A stretch of 64,000 nucleotides of DNA, taken from Desulfuromonas sp. DDH964 (GTDB lineage Bacteria; Desulfobacterota; Desulfuromonadia; Desulfuromonadales; DDH964). The position numbers and the translations under genes were made by a program. This document shows, in pieces, positions 52,146 to 59,524 of this stretch (position 1 is its first letter; every line of letters starts with the position of its first letter). A model generated the notes under the pieces. The model worked only from the letters and a program-made list of their open reading frames with translations, was not told the origin of the DNA and did not search any database. The DNA lies in NCBI RefSeq assembly GCF_001611275.1, contig NZ_CP015080.1, positions 2,856,001 to 2,920,000 of the forward strand, read 5' to 3'.

Positions 52146-54107
52146 ATGCTCTGGCTGCTCCTCGGACTACTGCTGATCGCCGGCTCCGGAATCCCCGGCC
52201 TCTTCCTCCCCCGGGACGGACAGGGTGGCGAGCGGATCGCCTGCGGCCTGCTCCTGACCGGGGTCCTTATCTGCACCTGGCCCCTGATCGGCATCTTCTG
52301 CGGCCAGAGTCTGCTTCTCGACGCCCACTGGGCCGTTCCCGGCGGCCGCTTCGTCCTCGAACTGGACGCCATCTCGGCGGCCTTTGTCGCACCGCTGCTA
52401 TTGGTCGTCGCCACCGGCGCCTGTTACAGCCTCGGCTACTGGCCGCAACACCGGCATCCGGGCAACGGCCGCAAGCTGCGCCTCTTCTACGGCCTGATCG
52501 CCGGCGCCATGCTGCTGCTGCTGACGGCCCGCAACAGCCTTCTCTTTCTCCTCGCCTGGGAGACGATGGCCCTTTCGGGCTATTTCCTGATCACTACCGA
52601 AGACGAAAAGGCGGAGGCGCGCCGGGCCGGCTACATCTACCTGATCGCCACCCACAGCGGTACCCTCGCCCTCTTCGGCCTCTTCGCCCTGCTCGCTCCC
52701 GGCGGCGGGAGCGGCATCTGGCCGGCGGCCGGCAGCCTCCCGGCGGCCGGCAGTGCGGTCTTCCTGCTCGCCCTCTTCGGCTTCGGCATGAAGGCCGGCC
52801 TGATGCCGCTGCACGTCTGGCTCCCCGGCGCCCATGCCGCCGCCCCCAGCCACGCCTCGGCCCTCCTCTCCGGGGTGATGATCAAGACCGGCATCTACGG
52901 CCTGGTACGGCTTACCTCCTTCTTTGCCGCCATCCCCCCCTGGTGGGGATGGACGGTGCTGCTCCTCGGCGCGGTCTCCGGCATCCTCGGCGTGGCTCTC
53001 GCCCTGGCCCAGCATGACATCAAGCGGCTGCTCGCCTATCACAGCGTCGAGAATATCGGCATCATCGCCCTCGGCCTCGGACTGGCCCTGCTCGGCCGCA
53101 GCTACGGGCAGCCGGAGCTGGTGCTCCTCGGCCTCTCCGGATGCCTGCTGCACGTGGCCAACCACGGGCTCTTCAAGTCGCTCCTCTTTCTTGGCGCCGG
53201 ATCGATGATCCATGCCACCGGCAGTCGCGAGATCGGTCATTTCGGCGGCCTGCTCGGGCGTCAGCGCTGGACCGGGCTCCTCTTCCTCGGCGGCGCGGTG
53301 GCGATCAGCGGCCTCCCCCCCTTCAACGGCTTCGTCAGCGAGTGGCTGATCTACCTCGGCGCCTTCCAGACCCTCGCTGTGAGCGGATCGCCCCTTCCCG
53401 GTGCGCTGTTTGCCGCGCCGGCCCTGGCCTTGATCGGCGGGCTGGCGCTGGCCTGCTTCGTCAAGGTCTTCGGCCTCAGTTTTCTCGGCACGGCTCGCAG
53501 CGAGGCTGCCGCGCACGCCCAGGAAGCGCCGCCGGTGATGCTCTGGCCGATGGCGCTGCTCCTCCTCGCCTGTGCCGGGATCGGCCTGCTGCCGGGGAGC
53601 CTGCGCCCGCTGCTGGAACGGGCCGCGCAGGCCTGGACCGGGGCGCTGCCACTCCCCCCCCTCGCCCCGCAGCTGGCGCCGCTGACGGTCATTGGTGGCG
53701 CCGGCTGGCTGCTTGTCGCCCTCCTCCTGCTCGTGGGCTGGTGGCTGCGCCGGCGCAGTGCCGCGGCGCCGCGCCAATGCGGCACCTGGGGCTGCGGCTA
53801 TCCCCTTTCCACCCCGCGCATGCAGTACAGCGCCAGTTCCTTTGCCGACGGACTGGTCCGGCTGTTCCGCTTCGTTCTCGGCAGTGAACGGCACGGTGGG
53901 AGGGTGGCCGGCCTCTTTCCCGAGCGCGCCGAGTTGGCCGGGCATACGCCGGACCCGGTCCTCGATCGCGGCCTGACCCCGCTCTTTTCCGGCCTCGCCC
54001 GGCTCCTCTACCGGCTGCGGCGCGGCATCCAGAACGGCCTCGTCGCCAGCTACCTGTTCTACATCGCCTTGACCGTGGTCGTTCTGCTGACCCTGCTCAG
54101 CCGTTGA
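52146..54107 (+). CDS. Ehr complex antiporter-like subunit 2 (HyfB/NuoL-like)
   Basis: A 653-aa, ~15-helix proton-pumping subunit, paralogue of the frameshifted gene directly before it. Motifs: LAWETMALSGYFLITTED, FGFGMKAGLMPLHVWLPGAHAA, GVMIKTGIYGLVRL, HDIKRLLAYHSVENIGII and NGFVSEWLIYLGAFQ, all with the Glu and Lys residues of Mrp/complex I antiporter-like proteins. The C-terminal third has the HyfB-type WGCGYPLSTPRMQYSASSFADG motif. Start ATG 52146 is two bases after the previous stop. Confidence 0.9.
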   Translation: MLWLLLGLLLIAGSGIPGLFLPRDGQGGERIACGLLLTGVLICTWPLIGIFCGQSLLLDAHWAVPGGRFVLELDAISAAFVAPLLLVVATGACYSLGYWPQHRHPGNGRKLRLFYGLIAGAMLLLLTARNSLLFLLAWETMALSGYFLITTEDEKAEARRAGYIYLIATHSGTLALFGLFALLAPGGGSGIWPAAGSLPAAGSAVFLLALFGFGMKAGLMPLHVWLPGAHAAAPSHASALLSGVMIKTGIYGLVRLTSFFAAIPPWWGWTVLLLGAVSGILGVALALAQHDIKRLLAYHSVENIGIIALGLGLALLGRSYGQPELVLLGLSGCLLHVANHGLFKSLLFLGAGSMIHATGSREIGHFGGLLGRQRWTGLLFLGGAVAISGLPPFNGFVSEWLIYLGAFQTLAVSGSPLPGALFAAPALALIGGLALACFVKVFGLSFLGTARSEAAAHAQEAPPVMLWPMALLLLACAGIGLLPGSLRPLLERAAQAWTGALPLPPLAPQLAPLTVIGGAGWLLVALLLLVGWWLRRRSAAAPRQCGTWGCGYPLSTPRMQYSASSFADGLVRLFRFVLGSERHGGRVAGLFPERAELAGHTPDPVLDRGLTPLFSGLARLLYRLRRGIQNGLVASYLFYIALTVVVLLTLLSR

Positions 54108-54120
54108 AAGGATTGCACCG

Positions 54121-55035
54121 ATGATCGGCCGGATCCTGTTGCAACTTGCCATCCTGCTCCTGTTTGCCCCGCTGCTTTTGGGGGTGATCACCAAGACCAA
54201 GGCGCTCTTTGCCGGCCGCGTCGGGCCGCCGCTGCTGCAGCCCTACTTCGACCTTTTCCGCCTCTGGCGCAAGGGGTTCGTCATCAGCCGCACCACCACC
54301 TGGGTCTTCCTCGCCGGGCCGGTGGTCGGCCTGGTGGTCCCGCTCCTCGCCGCGATGCTGATCCCCTTCGGCGGCCTGGGCGCCCCGATCTCCTTCAGTG
54401 GCGACCTGATTCTCTTCGTCTATCTTTTCGGCCTCGCCCGTTTCTTCACCGCCGCTGCCGCCCTCGATACCGGCTCGAGTTTCGAAGGGATGGGGGCGGC
54501 CCGGGAGGTGACCTTCGCCTGCCTCGCCGAGCCGACCGTCCTCTTCGCGCTGCTGGTCCTCGCCCGCGGCGCCGGCAGCCTCGCCCTCGGGGATTTGCTC
54601 GGGCCGCAGCTGGCCGCGCAGTGGCACGGCAATGGCGGCGCCTCGCTCGGCCTGATCCTGGTCTGCCTCTTCGTGGTGCTGCTGGTGGAAAATTCGCGCA
54701 TCCCCTTCGACGATCCCAACACCCACCTCGAACTGACCATGATCCATGAGGTGATGGTGCTCGATCACAGCGGCCCGGCCTTCGGCATGATCCTCTACGG
54801 CGCCGCGATGAAGCTGCTGGTGCTGGGAGCATTGCTGGTGCGCGTCGCGTTGCCGGTGCAGACCGGCTCGCTCCTGCTCGACCTGCTCGTCTTCCTGGCG
54901 GGATTGCTGGGGCTGGCGGTGCTGATCGGCGTGGTCGAGTCGACCATGGCGCGGCTCAAGCTGCCGCGGGTGCCGCAGGTGCTGGTCGGCACCACCCTCC
55001 TCTCGATCTTCGCCCTGGTCCTGGTCCTGCGTTAG
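54121..55035 (+). CDS. Ehr complex membrane subunit (HyfC/NuoH-like)
   Basis: A 304-aa membrane protein homologous to complex I NuoH and hydrogenase-4 HyfC. Signature stretches are ITKTKALFAGRVGPPLLQPYFDLFRLWRKG and the acidic quinone-channel-like loop ENSRIPFDDPNTHLELTMIHE. It joins the peripheral arm to the pump modules. It is 13 bp from the antiporter 2 stop, 10 bp from the next gene. Confidence 0.93.
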   Translation: MIGRILLQLAILLLFAPLLLGVITKTKALFAGRVGPPLLQPYFDLFRLWRKGFVISRTTTWVFLAGPVVGLVVPLLAAMLIPFGGLGAPISFSGDLILFVYLFGLARFFTAAAALDTGSSFEGMGAAREVTFACLAEPTVLFALLVLARGAGSLALGDLLGPQLAAQWHGNGGASLGLILVCLFVVLLVENSRIPFDDPNTHLELTMIHEVMVLDHSGPAFGMILYGAAMKLLVLGALLVRVALPVQTGSLLLDLLVFLAGLLGLAVLIGVVESTMARLKLPRVPQVLVGTTLLSIFALVLVLR

Positions 55036-55045
55036 GAGACCCCCG

Positions 55046-55675
55046 ATGTCGAACCTGCTCTTGCTGATCGTCATTCTGATCAACTTCTTCACCCTCGGCA
55101 GCGCCCGGCTCGTCGCCTGCATCCGGGCCGTCGCCTTTCAGGGCGCCCTCCTCGCGCTCCTGCCCCTGGCCGCCCACGGCCTCTCCGGCCATGCCCTGCT
55201 CCTCGGCGCCGGCGCCCTCGCCTTCAAGGGGATCTTCATTCCCTGGCTGCTGCTGCGGGCGATTCGCGAAGTGCGCATCCGCCGCGAGGTCGAGCCCTTC
55301 ATCGGCTTCGTGCCGACCCTGGTGATCGGCGCCCTGGTCACCGCCGGCGCCTTCATCTTCTCCGGCTTCCTGCCGCTGGCCCCGGAACACCAGGACGGGC
55401 TCTTCGTGCCGACCGCGCTGGCGACCATGGCGAGCGGTTTTCTGCTCCTGATCACGCGGCGCAAGGCGATCACCCAGGTCCTCGGCTACCTGATGCTGGA
55501 AAACGGCATCTTCGTCTTCGCCGTCCTCCTCTCGACGGCGATTCCGCTGATGGTCGAGGCGGGGATCCTCCTCGACCTGCTGGTCGGTGTCTTCGTCATG
55601 GGGATCGTCCTCAACCAGATCAGCCGCGAGTTCTCGACCCTGAATACCGAACGCCTGACCGCCCTGAAGGAATAG
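55046..55675 (+). CDS. Ehr complex membrane subunit (HyfE-like)
   Basis: A 209-aa protein with about six transmembrane helices matching HyfE (its C-terminal part resembles NuoK). Features are RAVAFQGALLALLPLAAHG, RIRREVEPFIGFVPTL, LGYLMLENGIFVFAVLL and a VGVFVMGIVLNQISREF end. The NuoK-type Glu is in YLMLENGIF. Next gene follows after 4 bp. Confidence 0.9.
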   Translation: MSNLLLLIVILINFFTLGSARLVACIRAVAFQGALLALLPLAAHGLSGHALLLGAGALAFKGIFIPWLLLRAIREVRIRREVEPFIGFVPTLVIGALVTAGAFIFSGFLPLAPEHQDGLFVPTALATMASGFLLLITRRKAITQVLGYLMLENGIFVFAVLLSTAIPLMVEAGILLDLLVGVFVMGIVLNQISREFSTLNTERLTALKE

Positions 55676-55679
55676 CGCC

Positions 55680-57107
55680 ATGCTTCTGCTGCTGATTCTC
55701 CTCCCCCTTGCCGCTGCGCTGCTCGCCTTGATCCTCCCCTGGCATCAGGGACGCTCCTGGCTCCTCCCCGTCAGCGGCGGGCTGCACCTGCTCCTCGCCG
55801 GGTTTCTCGTCGCCGCCCCGGAGGCCGGCTTCGGCCCCTGGATCGGCCTCGACGCCCTCTCCCGGCTGGTGCTGATCGTCACCAGCCTCCTCTATTTCGG
55901 CTGCGCGCTCTATGCGGTCGGCTACCTCGATCTGCGCCGGGACCGCGGCAACCGGGTCATCGTCCCCTGCCTGCTGGTCTTTCTTGCCGCCATGACCCTG
56001 GCGATCTCGGCCCGCCATCTCGGCCTGCTCTGGATGGCGGTGGAAGCGACCACCATCGCCAGCGCGCCGCTGATCTATTACAACCGCAACCGGCTGTCGA
56101 TCGAGGCGACCTGGAAATATCTGCTCCTCTGCTCCGTCGGCATCGCCCTGGCGATGCTCGGTATGCTCTTCGTCGCCTACGCCGCCCTGCTCGGCGGCGG
56201 CGTACCGGTCAACCTCCAGTTCGACAACCTCCTCGCCGGAGCGGCCACCCTCTCCCGCCCCTGGCTTCATGCCGGCTTCGTCTTTCTGCTGGTCGGTTTC
56301 GGCACCAAGATGGGCCTGGCCCCCCTGCACAGCTGGAAACCGGACGCCTACGGCGAAGCGCCGGGGATGGTCGGGGCGCTCCTCGCCGGCGGCCTCACCA
56401 GCGTCGCCTTTCTCGCCATCCTGCGCGCCCTGCAGCTGATGGTCGCTGCCGGCGACGGCGTCATGGCCCGCCAGACCCTGCTCGGCATGGGGCTGCTGTC
56501 GCTGCTGGTGGCGGCGGTCTTCATGGTGCGCCAGCCCGACATCAAGCGGCTCCTTGCCTACTCCTCGGTGGAGCATATGGGGATTCTCGCCATCGGCGTC
56601 GGTATCGGCGGCCTGGCGACCTTCGGCGCCATGTTTCATCTCGTCAACAACGCCCTGACCAAGGGCTGTCTCTTCCTATCCGCCGGCAACATCCAGCGTG
56701 CCTACGACAGCAAGCGACTCTCCGAGGTCCACGGCGCCATCGCCACCCTGCCGATCTCCGGCACCCTCTTCATGGCCGGCTTCCTCGCCATCACCGGCTC
56801 GCCCCCCTTCGGACCGTTCATGAGCGAATTCACCATTCTGCGCGGCATCTTCGGCAGCGGCCGGGTCGGGGTCGGATTGACCATGCTGCTGCTGCTGGCG
56901 GTAGTCTTTATCGGCATGGGAGCGACGGCCCTCACCGCTACCCAGGGGGAACCGGTCAAACTCGACACCGCCTTCAAAGACAGCCTGCTGCTGGTCCTGG
57001 CACCGATCGTCTTTCTGCTGCTGGTGCTGATCCTCGGCGTTTATCTCCCCGCGCCCCTGGAAAACGCCCTGCGCGATGCCGCCGCCCTGCTGGAGGTGCA
57101 GCCATGA
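55680..57107 (+). CDS. Ehr complex antiporter-like subunit 3 (HyfF/NuoN-like)
   Basis: A 475-aa antiporter-like membrane protein with ~14 helices. Motifs: WMAVEATTIASAPLIYYNRN, VGFGTKMGLAPLHSWKPDAYGEAPGM, RQPDIKRLLAYSSVEHMGILAIG and GSPPFGPFMSEFTILRG. With two HyfB-like paralogues this makes three antiporter-like subunits, matching the NuoL/M/N number. Overlaps the large-subunit gene by four bases. Confidence 0.92.
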   Translation: MLLLLILLPLAAALLALILPWHQGRSWLLPVSGGLHLLLAGFLVAAPEAGFGPWIGLDALSRLVLIVTSLLYFGCALYAVGYLDLRRDRGNRVIVPCLLVFLAAMTLAISARHLGLLWMAVEATTIASAPLIYYNRNRLSIEATWKYLLLCSVGIALAMLGMLFVAYAALLGGGVPVNLQFDNLLAGAATLSRPWLHAGFVFLLVGFGTKMGLAPLHSWKPDAYGEAPGMVGALLAGGLTSVAFLAILRALQLMVAAGDGVMARQTLLGMGLLSLLVAAVFMVRQPDIKRLLAYSSVEHMGILAIGVGIGGLATFGAMFHLVNNALTKGCLFLSAGNIQRAYDSKRLSEVHGAIATLPISGTLFMAGFLAITGSPPFGPFMSEFTILRGIFGSGRVGVGLTMLLLLAVVFIGMGATALTATQGEPVKLDTAFKDSLLLVLAPIVFLLLVLILGVYLPAPLENALRDAAALLEVQP

Positions 57108-58624
57108 GCCTGTCGAAACTGGTCCGTTTTCGCCATGGTCTCTCGGTCCCCCTCGCCGAGCTGCCGATTCTCGACTACGCCCAGTTCAGCGCTTCGCTGC
57201 TGGCGGACGTCGCGGCCGATGCCCGGGTGGCGAGCTATTTCGGCGTCCCGGTGGCGGCGGGGCTGGAGATCTTCGCCATCCTCGCCCACGACTGGAAGGA
57301 AGAGCTGGCCCTGCTGCGGACCCGGGTCAGCGGCAGTTTTCCGGCCCTGACGCCCCAGTGTCCGCAGCTCCACCTCTTCGAGCGGGAGCTGGCCGAGCAA
57401 TTCGGCGTGCGTCCCCTCGATCACCCCTGGCTGAAACCGGTCCGTTTCCACGCCCCCTGGATCGATGCCGCCGACATCTGGGGACGGCCGCAGGGGAGCC
57501 ACCCGGTGGCGGGGGAGATGGAATTCTACCGGGTCGAGGGGGAGGAGGTCCACGAGGTCGCGGTCGGCCCGGTCCACGCCGGGGTGATCGAACCGGGGCA
57601 CTTCCGCTTCCAGTGCCACGGCGAGGAGGTGATGCACCTCGAGATCTCCCTCGGCTACCAGCATCGCGGCATCGAGCAGCAACTGCCGGGCGCGCCGCTC
57701 GCCAAGGCGAGCTACCTCTTCGAAACCGCTGCCGGCGATACCAGCATCGGCCACGCCACCGCCGGCTGCCAGCTCCTCGAAAGCCTCGGCGGCATCGAAG
57801 CGCCGCGGCGCGCGCAGGCGATTCGGGCCATCGCGCTGGAACTCGAACGGCTCGCCAATCACGTCGGCGATATCGGGGCCCTCGCCGGCGACGTCGGCTT
57901 TCTGCCGACCGCCTCTTTCTGCGGCCGGCTGCGCGGCGACTTTCTCAACCTGACCGCCGAGCTCTGCGGCAGCCGCTTCGGCCGGGGGCTGGTGCGACCG
58001 GGCGGGGTGATTTTCGATCTCGACGCCGCCCTCGCAAAGACCTTCGTCGAGCGCCTTCAGCTCCTCGAACGGGAAACCCGCGGCGCCATCGAACTCTGTT
58101 TCGACTCCCCGTCCGTCCTCGCCCGCTTCGAAGGGACGGGACCGATCAGCACCGATGATGCCGAGGCCCTCGGCCTGGTCGGGGTGGCGGCGCGGGCCTG
58201 CGGCCTGGTCCGGGACGCCCGTCTGCACCATCCCTTCGACGCCGGGGAAGGGCTGTTTGATACCCCGGTAATTGAGATCGACGGTGACGTCTTTGCCCGT
58301 GGCAACGTGCGCCGCCGGGAAATTTATGCCTCTTTCGAGCTGATCCGCCGCTTGCTGCGCCACCTTCCCGATGGTCCGCTGCGCACCCCCGCCGCCCCCC
58401 TTGCCGCCGACAGCCTCGCCGTCTCCCTCTGCGAAGGGTGGCGCGGCGAGGTGGTGCATGCGGCCCTTACCGGCGCCGACGGGCAGATCGTCCGCTACAA
58501 GATCGTCGATCCCTCTTTCCATAACTGGAGCGGGCTGGCGCTCGCCCTGCGCGGCCAGCAGATTTCCGACTTCCCGCTCTGCAACAAGAGCTTCAACCTG
58601 TCCTACTGCGGATTCGACCTATAG
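57104..58624 (+). CDS. Ehr complex large subunit: HyfG-like NuoC-NuoD fusion without Ni-Fe ligands
   Basis: A 506-aa fusion: residues ~1-110 resemble NuoC/HycE_N (HLFERELAEQFGVRPLDHPW) and ~150-506 the [NiFe]-hydrogenase/NuoD fold (VGPVHAGVIEPGHFRFQCHGEEVMHLEISLGYQHRGIE). Aligned by eye to HycE, the first CxxC pair becomes Ala210 and Thr213 (ETAAGDTSIGH) and the second becomes Ser471 and Asn474 (DPSFHNWSG), so all four Ni-Fe cysteines are missing. This defines the Ehr type (energy-converting-hydrogenase-related), which cannot be a hydrogenase of the standard kind. The C-terminus ends ISDFPLCNKSFNLSYCGFDL. Confidence 0.9.
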   Translation: MSLSKLVRFRHGLSVPLAELPILDYAQFSASLLADVAADARVASYFGVPVAAGLEIFAILAHDWKEELALLRTRVSGSFPALTPQCPQLHLFERELAEQFGVRPLDHPWLKPVRFHAPWIDAADIWGRPQGSHPVAGEMEFYRVEGEEVHEVAVGPVHAGVIEPGHFRFQCHGEEVMHLEISLGYQHRGIEQQLPGAPLAKASYLFETAAGDTSIGHATAGCQLLESLGGIEAPRRAQAIRAIALELERLANHVGDIGALAGDVGFLPTASFCGRLRGDFLNLTAELCGSRFGRGLVRPGGVIFDLDAALAKTFVERLQLLERETRGAIELCFDSPSVLARFEGTGPISTDDAEALGLVGVAARACGLVRDARLHHPFDAGEGLFDTPVIEIDGDVFARGNVRRREIYASFELIRRLLRHLPDGPLRTPAAPLAADSLAVSLCEGWRGEVVHAALTGADGQIVRYKIVDPSFHNWSGLALALRGQQISDFPLCNKSFNLSYCGFDL

Positions 58625-58634
58625 GAGTGCAGCC

Positions 58635-59387
58635 ATGCTGGGTATTATCCGTGAACGCCTGCGCCAGGGACACCGTACCGGCAAGTTCCCGCGCGTCGAA
58701 CCGACCCTGCCGTCCCGCTTCCGCGGCCTCCCTGTCGCCGCGACGGAGCTTTCAGCGCAGCAGCAGGCGCAGGCCGTGGCCGCTTGCCCCTGCGAAGCTC
58801 TCGCCAGCGCCGGCACCAGCCTCTGCATCGACCTTGGCCGCTGTCTCTTCTGCGGCGACTGTCCGCCTGCCGAGCAGGGGGCGCTGCAGTTCAGCAGCGA
58901 TTACCGCCTCGCCGCCAGCAACCGCCACGACCTGCTGGTGGGGGAGCGTGAATACCGCCTGGCCGAAAAGCTCAACGCGCGCATGCTCAAACTCTTCGGC
59001 CGCTCCCTCAAGCTGCGCCAGGTTTCCGCCGGCGGCTGCAATGCCTGCGAAGCCGATCTCAATGTCCTTGGTACCCTGGTCTTCGATCTCGGCCGTTTTG
59101 GCATCCAGTTCGTCGCCTCCCCCCGCCACGCCGACGGCCTCCTGGTTACCGGACCGGTGACGGCGAACATGCGAAGTGCCCTGCTCGACACCTATGCCGC
59201 CATACCCGAACCGAAGCTGGTCATCGCTTCCGGCGCCTGCGCCATCGGCGGCGGACCCTTCCGCGACCTGGCCGAGGTCAACAATGGCGTCAGTGACCTG
59301 CTCCCGGTCGATCTCTATATCCCCGGCTGTCCGCCCCATCCCTACACGGCTCTCGACGGGCTGCTGCGCCTGCTCGGGCGCCGCTGA
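58635..59387 (+). CDS. Ehr complex iron-sulfur subunit: HyfH-like ferredoxin fused to HyfI/NuoB-like domain
   Basis: A 250-aa protein with two joined modules. The first ~110 residues are a shortened HyfH-like ferredoxin: ACPCEA and CIDLGRCLFCGDCPPAEQ, enough for one [4Fe-4S] cluster. From ~135 on it is a HyfI/NuoB-like domain with proximal-cluster cysteines GGCNACEADL, ASGACAIGG and IPGCPPHP; the TGPVT motif is kept. Electrons could still run through this arm. Usually HyfH and HyfI are separate proteins. Last gene of the operon, 10 bp after the large subunit. Confidence 0.88.
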   Translation: MLGIIRERLRQGHRTGKFPRVEPTLPSRFRGLPVAATELSAQQQAQAVAACPCEALASAGTSLCIDLGRCLFCGDCPPAEQGALQFSSDYRLAASNRHDLLVGEREYRLAEKLNARMLKLFGRSLKLRQVSAGGCNACEADLNVLGTLVFDLGRFGIQFVASPRHADGLLVTGPVTANMRSALLDTYAAIPEPKLVIASGACAIGGGPFRDLAEVNNGVSDLLPVDLYIPGCPPHPYTALDGLLRLLGRR

Positions 59388-59416
59388 TTATGCCCCCCCT
59401 GCGGTGCTCCCTGCGG

Positions 59417-59445
59417 TTGATTCTCACCGGTGGATAGGTTAAAGT
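59417..59445 (+). promoter_or_regulatory. Promoter for the histidine kinase gene
   Basis: TTGATT (59417-59422), 17-nt spacer, TAAAGT (59440-59445), about 80 bp before the ATG, just after the Ehr operon. Confidence 0.45.
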
Positions 59446-59524
59446 CGTCCAACTCCGGCCCCCTTTTCCATTCCAGGGCGCCAATTCCACGGTTGCCCCC
59501 GGCCCCCTTCCGGTAGAGCCCTGC

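Noticed and set aside
52398-54200. A 600-codon minus-strand ORF antisense to Ehr antiporter subunit 2
   Set aside because: Low-complexity Glu/Gln/Gly-rich translation mirroring a hydrophobic protein; no ribosome site.
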